A stretch of DNA of 64,000 nucleotides from positions 806,001 to 870,000 of the forward strand of contig NZ_SSSM01000005.1 of NCBI RefSeq assembly GCF_004801885.1. Direction: 5' to 3'. The position numbers were made by a program, and so were the translations under genes. Position 1 is the stretch's first letter. Each line of letters starts with the position of its first letter. The DNA comes from Naasia lichenicola. Its GTDB lineage: Bacteria; Actinomycetota; Actinomycetes; Actinomycetales; Microbacteriaceae. Under the pieces are notes generated by a model. It worked only from the letters and a program-made list of their open reading frames with translations. It was not told where the DNA came from and ran no database searches. Of the stretch, positions 1 to 9,408 are shown one piece after another.

Positions 1-350
1 CCGGGGAAGAGCGGGTCGGGTCCGAGCATGCGCCTGCCACCCAGCTCTTCCGCCCGCGCCAGCGCTTCCTCGACGCTCGGAACCTCGACGAACACGGTCA
101 CCTGACCGGAGTGGCCCTCTGCGCGCGTCTTGCCCTGCCAGGTCGTGGAGGGGATCTCCGGCACCTGGGCGATCGCGCCGCCGAGACCGTTGCCGGACGC
201 ATCGAGGTTGTCGTCTCGGAGCAGCATCCCGTACTCGGCGGGATTGCTCGCATCGACGTGCGCGTCCCAGTCGAACAGATCCTTGTAGAAGCCGCGGAGG
301 GCCTTTCCGTCGAGGCCCTCGATCTCGAAGTCGACAACGGCTCGACCCAT
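1..350 (-). CDS. VOC (glyoxalase/bleomycin-resistance fold) protein, 3' end outside window
   Basis: The reading frame opens at an ATG (350-348) preceded on the minus strand by GGAG about 8 nt upstream and stays open to the left edge, so the C-terminus is missing. The visible 116 residues begin MGRAVVDFEIEG and contain a FYKDLFDW segment and a VTVFVEVPSVEEALARAEELGG segment, the usual halves of small vicinal-oxygen-chelate proteins. It is divergent from a TetR gene, separated by 94 bp that hold palindromes, so the TetR protein probably controls it. The substrate cannot be read from the sequence; small VOC proteins of this type serve in detoxification or antibiotic resistance. Confidence 0.75.
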   Translation of the reverse strand, partial: MGRAVVDFEIEGLDGKALRGFYKDLFDWDAHVDASNPAEYGMLLRDDNLDASGNGLGGAIAQVPEIPSTTWQGKTRAEGHSGQVTVFVEVPSVEEALARAEELGGRRMLGPDPLFP

Positions 351-370
351 GGAGGACTCCTTCGCTCTTG

Positions 371-385
371 TCCACGATTCGTGGA
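371..385. promoter_or_regulatory. Palindromic operator candidate for the adjacent TetR regulator
   Basis: TCCACGA and TCGTGGA form perfect 7-bp arms around one central base, between the divergent VOC and TetR starts. A second inverted repeat, AGACGGA (403-409) and TCCGTCT (419-425) with 9 bp between arms, lies closer to the TetR gene. Such palindromes in a divergent gap are typical autoregulatory TetR operators; which one is bound is unknown. Confidence 0.5.
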
Positions 386-444
386 GAGCGTCACCGTAAC
401 ACAGACGGACGAAAGCATTCCGTCTTGCTTGCTACCCTGAGTCG

Positions 445-1086
445 GTGCTCGAAGATCCACGCGATGGGCGCGTCCTCGGACGTCAAGCCGAGGCCGCCGC
501 CAATGACAGCCGCATCCTGCGCGCCGCCATGGAGGTCATGACCAGCCGCCCGCGCGCGTCGATGGCGGAGGTGGCTGCTGAGGCGGGAGTCGGGGTCGCG
601 TCCCTCTACCGTCGGTTCTCCAGCAGAGACGATCTCGCTCGACAGCTCGCCCTGTTCTCGATGCAGTCGGTGGAGGACCAGGCCACGCGTGCGCTCGGCG
701 AAGTGGACGGCGACCCGTGGGGCGCATTCCTCGGATTCCTGGCCGGGGCGATGGATGGGGGTGCCGGCTCGATGCGAGCACTCGCCGGCACCTTCCCGGC
801 AGGCGAGGAGCTGAACGCCGCCGGACGCCGGCTGGGTGATCGGATGCAGGAGCTGCTCACTCGATGCCAGGATCTCGGAGTGGTCCGGCGGGACATCTCC
901 GGCTTCGACCTGCTCCAGTTCTTCGAGATGCTGCGCGCGGTCCATGTGACCGATGGCGAACGCACGTCGGGGCTGCGACGTCGGTATCTCGAGCTGCTCG
1001 CGCCCGCCTTGCGCGCCGGAGATGCCGCGCCGCTCAGTGCGCCGGGCCCCAGCTGGCAGGAGATCGTGGCCGTCTGGAACCCGTGA
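445..1086 (+). CDS. TetR family transcriptional regulator
   Basis: A 213-residue protein with a GTG start. The N-terminal helix-turn-helix lies at about residues 40-60 (MAEVAAEAGVGVASLYRRFSS), the classical TetR signature, followed by an alpha-helical ligand/dimer domain with no recognisable specificity. The first 15 residues are poorly conserved and a later start is possible. It diverges from the partial VOC gene and is convergent with the HxlR gene downstream (31 bp gap). It is most simply a repressor of itself and the VOC gene, released by an unknown small molecule. Confidence 0.85.
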   Translation: MLEDPRDGRVLGRQAEAAANDSRILRAAMEVMTSRPRASMAEVAAEAGVGVASLYRRFSSRDDLARQLALFSMQSVEDQATRALGEVDGDPWGAFLGFLAGAMDGGAGSMRALAGTFPAGEELNAAGRRLGDRMQELLTRCQDLGVVRRDISGFDLLQFFEMLRAVHVTDGERTSGLRRRYLELLAPALRAGDAAPLSAPGPSWQEIVAVWNP

Positions 1087-1117
1087 CCGGCCGGTCGCAG
1101 CAGGCGACTCGGCCGGT

Positions 1118-1759
1118 TCAGGCGGCGAGGTGGAAGGTGCTCACGAAGCGATCCAGCAGATCGCTTCGGCCCTGCAGCACCTCGACAGCCCCTGTGGCGA
1201 TCGCTCGCCCGGGAGCGAGCTCGCCCGAGATGAGGCGTCGGATGTCGGGACCGGTCGCGAACGCGAAGTCGACCGGTCCTTCCCCCCGGCTGACGTCGAG
1301 GCGCGATCCGTCGACCCGGATCAGCAGCTCCGCACCGCCGAGCCGTGCCCCGTACGAGGTCGCGGGCAGGCTCGCGGCGACGATCGGCTGGAACGCCGTG
1401 CGCAAGTCGATGGTCATCGAGTCGGGCGTGATGATCTGCTCGTCGCGCGGATCACCGAGCGCCTTGAATCCCCACGCTCCGAGCGCGAGCACGACGGGCT
1501 CGAGCTCGCGGCCGTAGGGGGTCAGCTCGTACAGGATGATCCGCGAGCGGGGCGCCCGGCGGATCACGCCGGCCGCCTGCAGCTCCTTGAGCCGCGCCGC
1601 CAGGATGTTGCTCGGGATGCGGGGGAGTCCCGCAGCGAGCTCGCCGTAGCGACGCGGCCCCACCAGGAGGTCGCGGATGATGAGCAGCGCCCAGCGCTCT
1701 CCGACGAGCTCCAGTGCCTGGGTCACACCGGAGTACTGGCCGTAGTCGCGCGCAGCCAT
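1118..1759 (-). CDS. HxlR-type winged-helix regulator with C-terminal ligand domain
   Basis: A 213-residue protein beginning MAARDYGQYSGVTQALE. The HxlR signature GERWALLIIRDLL is at residues 20-32 and the recognition region LPRIPSNILAARLKELQ at about 45-61. The C-terminal half (about 110-213) resembles the SCP2-like extension seen in longer HxlR proteins. It starts 10 bp after the VOC gene ends, so the two are probably co-transcribed. HxlR proteins commonly respond to electrophiles or aldehydes; here it probably controls the VOC/MFS genes. Confidence 0.85.
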   Translation of the reverse strand: MAARDYGQYSGVTQALELVGERWALLIIRDLLVGPRRYGELAAGLPRIPSNILAARLKELQAAGVIRRAPRSRIILYELTPYGRELEPVVLALGAWGFKALGDPRDEQIITPDSMTIDLRTAFQPIVAASLPATSYGARLGGAELLIRVDGSRLDVSRGEGPVDFAFATGPDIRRLISGELAPGRAIATGAVEVLQGRSDLLDRFVSTFHLAA

Positions 1760-1769
1760 CGGCTGTCGG

Positions 1770-2204
1770 TTAGGACTGCTGGTTCGCGAAGGCCTCGGGG
1801 CCCTGCGCGGCGGCGACCGGATCCATCCAGCCGAAGTCGATCACATTGCCGTCGGGGTCGGTCAGCCCGCGCTGGTACATGAAGCCGTAGTCCGCGGGCT
1901 CTCCCGGCTCGGCGCCGCCTGCCGCGAGGCCGTCCACGACGGCCTTGTCGACCGCGTCACGCGTCTCCAGGAAGATCGCGGTGGACGAGGCGGGGTTGAC
2001 CGACGGGTCGCCGATCGGGAGCTTGGTGAAGGTCTGGAAGTACTCGCGGGTGTGGATCATGAAGTAGCTGTGATCCTCTTCGACGACGACGCAGGCGGCG
2101 TTGTGGTCGGAGAACTGCGGATTGATGCGGAATCCGATGGCGGTGTAGAACGCCTTGGCGCGGTCCAGATCGGTGACGGGCAGGTTGACGAACATCGATG
2201 CCAT
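1770..2204 (-). CDS. VOC family protein
   Basis: A 144-residue single-module vicinal-oxygen-chelate protein starting MASMFVNLPVTDLDRAKAFY, with the closing motif GLTDPDGNVIDFGWMDP. The start is set by AGGAA about 6 nt upstream. The same frame stays open far upstream, but that extension is only the antisense-like shadow of the MFS gene. It is the first gene of a VOC-HxlR unit. Proteins of this length are usually annotated as glyoxalase/bleomycin-resistance relatives; the substrate is unknown. Confidence 0.85.
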   Translation of the reverse strand: MASMFVNLPVTDLDRAKAFYTAIGFRINPQFSDHNAACVVVEEDHSYFMIHTREYFQTFTKLPIGDPSVNPASSTAIFLETRDAVDKAVVDGLAAGGAEPGEPADYGFMYQRGLTDPDGNVIDFGWMDPVAAAQGPEAFANQQS

Positions 2205-2241
2205 GGGGCTTCCTTCTGACGTGAGGGGTGTGTGAGACCCA

Positions 2242-2269
2242 CACTTGCAAAAAACAAGTGCCGCGTCAA
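2242..2269. promoter_or_regulatory. Putative operator/promoter of the VOC-HxlR unit
   Basis: CACTTG (2242-2247) and CAAGTG (2255-2260) form an inverted repeat with a 7-nt A-rich centre, 38 bp upstream of the VOC start. On the minus strand a -35-like TTGACG (2264-2269) abuts it. The arrangement fits an autoregulated HxlR operator covering the promoter; the -10 element is not clear. Confidence 0.4.
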
Positions 2270-2278
2270 GGGGAATGG

Positions 2279-3613
2279 TCACCCAGTGAGCGAGCTGCCC
2301 GCGGTCCGAGACAATCGCACGGCCGCGACGAGCGGCAGCACGGTGATCGCCGCGATCAGGAGGAACGCGAACCGGTAGGGGATCAGCCCTGTGCCGAGTG
2401 CGAAACCCGTCGCAAGGGCCATCGCGCCGATCGCGACGCCGAAGCCCACCGCGACCTGCTGGATGGTGGAGACCAGCGTGTTCGCCGACGACAGCTCGTC
2501 CGGCGGGATCTCGGCGTAGGTGATCGTCGCGTAGGCCGTGAAGCCCGACGAACGGGCGATCCCGCTCAGCACGAGCAGCGGTACGACCAGGAGCAGGCTC
2601 GACTGCGGCGTCAGGAAGGCCATTCCGACCATGCAGGCGATTCCGGTCGCGTTGGCCGCGATGAGCACCCAGCGGAATCCGAAGGTCTTCAGCAGCCAGG
2701 TTGTCGCCGGCTTGATCGCCAGATTGCCGACGAACAGCCAGAGCACGATCGCCCCCGCCTCGACGGCGGACCAGCCGAACGCGTCCTGGAACATCAGCGG
2801 GAGCAGGAACGGCACCGCATTGATCGCGGCGCGATAGACGGATCCGCTGGAATTCGCGACCCGGAACGACTCGTGCCGGAAGTTCCGCAGCTGAAGGAGC
2901 GGATGGTCCGATCGCAGCAGGTGGCGGATGGCGAAGGCGATCACGAGCAGACCGATCGCGCCGGCGATGCCGAGCGCGACGAGGTCCACTCCGGATTCGC
3001 TCACCAGGCTCGTGCCGTAGACCAGCGATCCCAGTCCCACGACGACGAGCGCGAACCCCGGCACGTCGAGGGCGGGAGCCGGCGGCCCCTCGACCTCGGG
3101 GATGATCCGCAGCGCGATCACGAACGCCGCGATGCCCAGCGGCAGGTTGATGAGGAAGATCCAGTGCCATGACGCATAGGTGGTCAGCACGCCGCCGACG
3201 AACGGCGCGATGATGGGCGCGACGAGACCCGGCCAGACGAGGATGGCGATCGCTTTGATGATCCCCGTCGTCGGCGTGACGCGCAGCACGGCGGCCCGCC
3301 CGACCGGGACCATGAGCGCTCCTCCGACCCCCTGCAGCACGCGCATGCCGACCAGCATCGGCAGGCTGGTGCTGAGTGCGCAGAGCAGCGACGCGATGGT
3401 GAATATCGCGATGGCGAGGGTGAAGATCCGACGCACACCGAAGCGCTCGCTCAGCCAGCCGGACGCCGGGATGATCACGGCGACCGTGAGCAGGAACGCC
3501 GTGACGGTGACGCCCACCGAGGCGGAGTCGACGCCAAGGTCCTCGCCGATCGCGGGTGCCGCGGTGGTGACGATGGTGCCGTCGAGGTTCTCCATGAAGA
3601 AGCAGCCGGCCAC
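2279..3613 (-). CDS. MFS drug/H+ antiporter, DHA2-like
   Basis: An integral membrane transporter of about 444 residues. The DHA2 signature FMENLDGTIVTTAAP is at residues 6-20 and motif A (GWLSERFGVRR) at about 52-62, followed by many hydrophobic segments. The GTG start at 3613 cuts into the usual pre-TM1 region. An in-frame CTG at 3649, preceded by AGGAGACGG, would add DLKRQRWIAYL and give a more normal N-terminus. It lies upstream of the VOC-HxlR pair on the same strand (74 bp gap), suggesting a detoxification cluster. The substrate is unknown. Confidence 0.85.
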   Translation of the reverse strand: MAGCFFMENLDGTIVTTAAPAIGEDLGVDSASVGVTVTAFLLTVAVIIPASGWLSERFGVRRIFTLAIAIFTIASLLCALSTSLPMLVGMRVLQGVGGALMVPVGRAAVLRVTPTTGIIKAIAILVWPGLVAPIIAPFVGGVLTTYASWHWIFLINLPLGIAAFVIALRIIPEVEGPPAPALDVPGFALVVVGLGSLVYGTSLVSESGVDLVALGIAGAIGLLVIAFAIRHLLRSDHPLLQLRNFRHESFRVANSSGSVYRAAINAVPFLLPLMFQDAFGWSAVEAGAIVLWLFVGNLAIKPATTWLLKTFGFRWVLIAANATGIACMVGMAFLTPQSSLLLVVPLLVLSGIARSSGFTAYATITYAEIPPDELSSANTLVSTIQQVAVGFGVAIGAMALATGFALGTGLIPYRFAFLLIAAITVLPLVAAVRLSRTAGSSLTG

Positions 3614-3716
3614 GAGGTACGCGATCCAGCGCTGTCGCTTGAGGTCCAGCTCCGTCTCCTCGCTGTGACGGAACGGCCGCCTCGCGGCTCAAGTATCCCG
3701 CCGCCCGGGCCGTGGG

Positions 3717-4319
3717 TCAGTCGCGCAGGCCGGTGCGGCGGGCGACGGAGACGGCGTCGGGGCTCAGCACGTCGAGCAGGAAGTCGTCCTCCTCGTGGTG
3801 CACGACGGCCGGATAGCCCGTCGCTTCGCGGATGATCCGGTGCACCCGGTCGCCATCGAGAGGGGCGGGGTCGAATGCCGGCCGCCAGTGGCACAGCAGC
3901 AGGACACCGCTCGGAGCGAGTGATCCGACGATCCGTGCGGCGACGCGACGCAGGGCCTCCTCGGTCAGGAAGTAGCCGACCTCGGACATCAGGATCAGGT
4001 CGAACCGACCGTCGGGCCACTCGTCGGGCAGGGCCGAGCGCACGAACTCGACATTCGATGCTCCCTCCAGTCGCGCTCTCGCCTGGTCGAGCGCCGTCGA
4101 ATCGAAGTCCGTGGCTACCAGGGCATCGCAGCGGGGTGCGAGCTGCGCGGTCAGCACTCCGATCGAGCAGCCGAGCTCGAGCGCGCTCCCGTAGCGCTGG
4201 GCGGGAAGGGCGGCGAGGGTGATGGCCCGCTTGCGCTCCTCGTACCAGCGGCTCTCGAAGCCCCACGGATCCGCGTCGGCCGCGTAGAGATCGCGGAAGT
4301 AGCCGCTCAGGTCGTTCAT
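3717..4319 (-). CDS. NodS-like class I SAM-dependent methyltransferase
   Basis: A 200-residue protein. It carries the NodS-family N-terminus (YFRDLYAADADPWGFESRWYEERK), SAM motif I ELGCSIG at about residues 48-54, and an acidic motif ATDFD. ATG 4319 was chosen because it precedes the family-conserved start and has GAGG just upstream; an upstream start would add 23 unrelated residues. The acceptor is unknown: NodS methylates an amino-sugar, but distant relatives act on many substrates. It is divergent from the lactonase across a repeat-rich gap. Confidence 0.8.
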   Translation of the reverse strand: MNDLSGYFRDLYAADADPWGFESRWYEERKRAITLAALPAQRYGSALELGCSIGVLTAQLAPRCDALVATDFDSTALDQARARLEGASNVEFVRSALPDEWPDGRFDLILMSEVGYFLTEEALRRVAARIVGSLAPSGVLLLCHWRPAFDPAPLDGDRVHRIIREATGYPAVVHHEEDDFLLDVLSPDAVSVARRTGLRD

Positions 4320-4652
4320 GTGCCTCACCCTAGGAGTGCCGTCCGCGGGGGCGCTGGGATGAGGGCACCGCTCGATCCGCGCGAGCACTGCCGTGCGGAC
4401 AGAACACTCCCGTAGACCACAGTGTTCTGTCCGTAGGAAAGTGCTGTGTCCGCAACCGGGGCGCGGAAGCGCGGTGGAATTCAGCTCGACGCGGCGCTGC
4501 GGACGAAACGCGGTCGGGTGCCAGCGCGTTTTGTCCGAAGCGCCGCGTTGTGTCCGAGACGCCGCGTGGGTGCGGGTAGCCGAGCGGCCGTCGAGCGTCT
4601 ACCGTGGCGACATCCCGTCGATCCGCCGACGAGCAGCAGTGGAGGCAGAGCC
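4320..4652. repeat. Divergent intergenic region with two long inverted repeats
   Basis: No convincing gene is seen. A perfect 13-bp inverted repeat, CGGACAGAACACT (4396-4408) and AGTGTTCTGTCCG (4421-4433), is followed by a larger hairpin whose arms span about 4487-4512 and 4525-4550 with few mismatches. The word TTNTGTCCG, or its complement, recurs about six times (near 4396, 4424, 4446, 4500, 4529, 4547). A purine-rich GGAGG (4641-4645) at the right edge serves the lactonase gene. Confidence 0.75.
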
Positions 4653-5276
4653 GTGACCGAGGCGACCCACAGCACCATCACGCCGATACTGGTGGCTCAG
4701 CTGCTGGTCGAGGACGGCCGGATGCCCGTGTACGTGCACCTGATCGAGCACCCCGACGGGCGCATCATCGTCGACACCGGCATGACCGAGCTGCATCCGG
4801 CGGTCGCCGACATGGATCCGCTGCTCACCCCGCTCAGCGAGCAGGACCTCGACCTGTCCAGCATCGACATGGTCGTCAACACGCACCTGCACTTCGATCA
4901 CTGCGGCGGAGACCGCCTCTTCGCCGACCGGCCGATCCATGTGCAACGCCAGGAGCTCGACGACGCGCTGAACCTGGAGGACTACACGATCACGGAGTGG
5001 ATCGCGGCGCCCCAGCTGCGCTTCGTTCCGGTGGACGGCGAATTCGAGCTGCTGCCGGGGATCCGGCTCGTCCCGACTCCCGGACACACCCGTGGATCGC
5101 AGGTCGTCACGGTCGAGACAGCAGAGGGCCTCGTCGTGATCGCTGGCGACACGGCGGTCTTCCACGGCGAGCTGGACGATCCGCGCACTGAGGGTCAGCG
5201 CATCGTGCGAGCGCTCGAGCCCGTCGCGGTCTGGCTCGCCCACGCGGAAGAGCCGTGGCGGCCGCCGGCAACCTGA
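4653..5276 (+). CDS. Metallo-beta-lactamase-fold hydrolase, AHL-lactonase type
   Basis: A 207-residue protein whose GTG start is fixed by GGAGG 7 nt upstream. The metal-binding motif THLHFDHCGG gives H78, H80, D82 and H83; further ligands are H145 (TPGHTRGS), D166 (AGDTAV) and H197 (AHAEE). This full dinuclear zinc set matches the AiiA-like lactonase branch of the fold. Possible roles are quorum-signal lactone hydrolysis or hydrolysis of another lactone/ester; the sequence does not decide. No linked regulator was found. Confidence 0.85.
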   Translation: MTEATHSTITPILVAQLLVEDGRMPVYVHLIEHPDGRIIVDTGMTELHPAVADMDPLLTPLSEQDLDLSSIDMVVNTHLHFDHCGGDRLFADRPIHVQRQELDDALNLEDYTITEWIAAPQLRFVPVDGEFELLPGIRLVPTPGHTRGSQVVTVETAEGLVVIAGDTAVFHGELDDPRTEGQRIVRALEPVAVWLAHAEEPWRPPAT

Positions 5277-5288
5277 CCTCACCGGTGC

Positions 5289-5326
5289 GCTGAGTCAGGC
5301 GAGCTGAGTCAGGCGAGCTGACTCAG
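5289..5326. terminator. Repeat-built hairpin between convergent genes
   Basis: A 14-bp unit GCTGAGTCAGGCGA is present twice in tandem (5289-5302, 5303-5316), followed by GCTGACTCAG. CTGAGTCA (5304-5311) and TGACTCAG (5319-5326) pair perfectly over a 7-nt loop. It lies between the convergent lactonase and folD, so it may serve as a bidirectional terminator, although no T-run follows. Confidence 0.5.
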
Positions 5327-5348
5327 ACCTGCGACTGGGACCTGCGAC

Positions 5349-6224
5349 TCAGGCGCGTGACGCCAGCTGCCTCTGTTCCCACTGCATGCGCGCGGCGGTC
5401 ACGGTGTTGGCGAGGAGGGTGGCGATGGTCATCGGGCCGACCCCGCCGGGGACCGGGGTGATCCAGCCCGCGACCGCGCTGACCTCGTCGAACCGGACAT
5501 CGCCAGTAAGGCCCGACTCCGTACGGTGGATGCCGACATCGATCACGACCGCACCGGGCTTCACATGCTCCGCGCCGATGAGGTGAGGCACGCCGGCGGC
5601 GGCGATGAGCACGTCGGCCTCGGAGGCGACGGCCACGAGGTCACGGGTACGGGAGTGGGCGGTCGTGACGGTCGCATTGCGCTCCAGGAGCAGGCGGCTC
5701 ATCGGCCCGCCGACCAGCTCGGAGCGGCCCACGACCACGGCGTTCAGCCCCTCCAGTGAGATGCCGGTGGAGTCGATGAGGGTGATCACCCCGCTCGGTG
5801 TGCAGGGACGAAGACCCGGCCGGCCGCGGGCGAGCAGGCCGGCGCTCAGGGTCGTCAGGCCGTCGACGTCCTTGAGCGCGGGGATGAGGTCGATCAGTGG
5901 ACCGCTCTCCAGATGCCGAGGAAGAGGAAGCTGAAGCAGGATGCCAGAGACCGCGTCGTCGTGGGCGAGCTCCTCGATGATCGCCGCGACCGTGGGCTGC
6001 GCGACGTCGGCGTCGAGGTGGCGGTGCAGGTCGGCCATGCCGGTCTCGACGGCGAGGCGGCGCTTGTTGCGCACGTAGACCTCGCTGGCGGGATCCTCCC
6101 CGACCAGGATGGTGGCGAGCCCCGGGACGATGCCCGTGCGCTCGCGGAACTCGGTGACCTCGGCGGCGACCCGGGCGCGTACCTCGCGGGCGATCCGGGT
6201 GCCGTCGATGAGTTGGGCGGTCAT
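5349..6224 (-). CDS. folD: Bifunctional methylene-THF dehydrogenase / methenyl-THF cyclohydrolase
   Basis: A 291-residue FolD. It interconverts 5,10-methylene-THF and 10-formyl-THF in the cytosol using NAD(P). The catalytic Tyr-x3-Lys is Y50/K54 (VYVRNK), with the family motifs GILLQLPLPRH and the C-terminal PGGVGPMT. It is the last gene of a minus-strand unit metF - O-demethylase - folE - purU - folD (purU ends 25 bp upstream). In this context its natural direction would be oxidation of methylene-THF derived from aromatic methoxyl groups. A much longer overlapping frame extends upstream but is a shadow of purU. Confidence 0.95.
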   Translation of the reverse strand: MTAQLIDGTRIAREVRARVAAEVTEFRERTGIVPGLATILVGEDPASEVYVRNKRRLAVETGMADLHRHLDADVAQPTVAAIIEELAHDDAVSGILLQLPLPRHLESGPLIDLIPALKDVDGLTTLSAGLLARGRPGLRPCTPSGVITLIDSTGISLEGLNAVVVGRSELVGGPMSRLLLERNATVTTAHSRTRDLVAVASEADVLIAAAGVPHLIGAEHVKPGAVVIDVGIHRTESGLTGDVRFDEVSAVAGWITPVPGGVGPMTIATLLANTVTAARMQWEQRQLASRA

Positions 6225-6249
6225 GCGACCATCCCCAGCAGGTGACGGC

Positions 6250-7179
6250 TCATCGGAAGACGACGGTGGTGTTGCCGTCTCGGATGACGCGGTCCTCGCA
6301 GTGCCACTGCACCGCACGCGCCAGCACCTGACGCTCCACGTCGGCGCCGTAGCGGGCCATGTCCGCGGCGGACTGGGCGTGGGTGACCCGGGCGACGTCC
6401 TGCTCGATGATCGGGCCCTCGTCGAGGTCCTTGGTGACGTAGTGGGCGGTGGCGCCGATGAGCTTGACGCCGCGTTCCTTGGCCTTGAGGTAGGGGCCGG
6501 CGCCGATGAAGGCGGGGAGGAAGGAGTGGTGGATGTTGATGACGGGTGCGCCGACGTTCTGCAGGAAGTCGTCGGAGATGATCTGCATATAGCGGGCGAG
6601 GACGACGAGGTCGACGTTGCCCTGCAGCAGCCGGAGGTGCTCGGCTTCGGCTTCCTTCTTGTCGCCGGTGACGGGGACGTGGAAGAAGGGGATGCCGAAT
6701 TGGCGGACGTCTTCGGCGAGGTCGGAGTGGTTGGAGACGACCATGGCGACGTCCATGTCGAGCTCTCCTCGGCGGTGGCGCCAGAGCAGCTCGAGCAGGC
6801 AGTGATCCGACTTTGACGCGAAGATCGACACCCGCTTGCGCTGCTTGGCGGAGGTGAGGGTCCAAGTGAGGCCGAGGGCATCGCCCAGGCGCTCGTCGAG
6901 CGCCTTCTCCAGCTCGGGGCGTCGGGCGCGGAAGTCGGGGAGGTCGAAGACCGTGCGCTGGAAGAAGTTGCCGCCCTCCGCGTCGGTGGAGAACTGGTCG
7001 AGCGAGATGATGTTGGCCCCGAACTCCTGCATCGTCGAGGACACGGTGGCGACGATGCCCGGGCGGTCCGCTCCGGTGATGATGAGGCGGCCGGTGTTGT
7101 CCGATGGCTGCGAGGTGGCGGCCTTCGGATTGCTGGCCGGAGATGCGGCCGGAGTGCTGGCCGGTGCGGCGAGTGACAC
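6250..7179 (-). CDS. purU: Formyltetrahydrofolate deformylase
   Basis: A 309-residue protein: an N-terminal low-complexity Ala/Pro/Ser stretch (about 1-28), an ACT domain (about 30-110, starting RLIITGADRPGIVATVSS), and a formyltransferase-fold catalytic domain with INIHHSFLPAF and an acidic DEGPIIEQD. PurU hydrolyses 10-formyl-THF to formate and THF, regenerating the methyl acceptor. The GTG start has AGGAG upstream. It lies 12 bp after folE and 25 bp before folD, so it is co-transcribed with them. The released formate can be oxidised by the FDH encoded at 49-51 kb. Confidence 0.95.
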   Translation of the reverse strand: MSLAAPASTPAASPASNPKAATSQPSDNTGRLIITGADRPGIVATVSSTMQEFGANIISLDQFSTDAEGGNFFQRTVFDLPDFRARRPELEKALDERLGDALGLTWTLTSAKQRKRVSIFASKSDHCLLELLWRHRRGELDMDVAMVVSNHSDLAEDVRQFGIPFFHVPVTGDKKEAEAEHLRLLQGNVDLVVLARYMQIISDDFLQNVGAPVINIHHSFLPAFIGAGPYLKAKERGVKLIGATAHYVTKDLDEGPIIEQDVARVTHAQSAADMARYGADVERQVLARAVQWHCEDRVIRDGNTTVVFR

Positions 7180-7191
7180 GATGTGCTCCTT

Positions 7192-7851
7192 TTAGATGCC
7201 TGGCGGCGTCGAAGGGTCGGCGGGGGAGGTGGGGGGATCGCTCGGGGTGGGAAGCAGGAGCAGAGCGGCTGCGCTCGCCTCCGCGCTTCCAGAGTAGGAG
7301 CCGCGCGAGGCGATCGTCATGGTGCGGGCGCCCACGTCACGCACTCCGCGGTCCGAGACGCAGCCGTGCCGGGCGTGCGCCACGACGAGGATGCCCTCCG
7401 GCGCCAGCGCGGCCTCGATGGCATCCGCGATCTGCTCGGTGAGACGCTCCTGCAGCTGGAGCCGTGACGAGAGCGCCTCGATCGTCCTGATGAACGAGCC
7501 GAGGCCGGCCACTGCGCCGGAGGGGCGGTACATCAGGTGGATCACGCCGTCGAACGGCAGTAGGTGGTGCTCGCAGACCGATCGGAAGGCGATGTTCCGC
7601 AGGGCGACCGCCTGCCCGGAGAAGCTCTCTTCGCCGGGCAGGGGGATCAGGGGAGCGACAGGATCGGCGTCCCGTCCGCTCAGCAGCTCGGCCCAGGACT
7701 GCGCCGAGCGCACCGGTGTCGCACCGAGCTCGGGGCGATCGACGTCCTCGCCCAGTGCCGCGAGCAACTCGCGGACCGCCGCGGCGACGCGCTCGAGATC
7801 GGGCCCGGGCGGCGTGCCGTTCGTCGGCACGCCGCCCGGGTTGTCCGTCAT
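7192..7851 (-). CDS. folE: GTP cyclohydrolase I
   Basis: A 219-residue protein making dihydroneopterin triphosphate from GTP, the first step of THF synthesis. The zinc site is complete: C93 and H96 in SVCEHHLLPF and C164 in HARHGC. The last 30 residues are a Pro/Ser/Thr-rich tail not needed by the family. The N-terminus is short. It sits between the O-demethylase and purU in one unit (42 and 12 bp gaps), so folate synthesis here seems to be co-expressed with folate consumption. A housekeeping folE may exist elsewhere in the genome. Confidence 0.92.
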   Translation of the reverse strand: MTDNPGGVPTNGTPPGPDLERVAAAVRELLAALGEDVDRPELGATPVRSAQSWAELLSGRDADPVAPLIPLPGEESFSGQAVALRNIAFRSVCEHHLLPFDGVIHLMYRPSGAVAGLGSFIRTIEALSSRLQLQERLTEQIADAIEAALAPEGILVVAHARHGCVSDRGVRDVGARTMTIASRGSYSGSAEASAAALLLLPTPSDPPTSPADPSTPPGI

Positions 7852-7893
7852 CTCGAGTACGTCAGTCCCGCGTCGGTGTCAGTCGGCGCTGGC

Positions 7894-9408
<1,515 letters not shown>

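Noticed and set aside
2228-3172. 314-codon plus-strand frame
   Set aside because: Arg/Glu/Asp-rich antisense shadow of the MFS gene with no family features.
1770-3692. A 640-codon open frame on the minus strand
   Set aside because: Only its last 144 codons (VOC gene) are real; the rest is Arg/Pro-rich shadow of the MFS gene in another frame.
5349-6881. A 510-codon frame ending in FolD
   Set aside because: The upstream part is Ser/Pro/Thr-rich shadow of purU; FolD starts at 6224 with a normal N-terminus.
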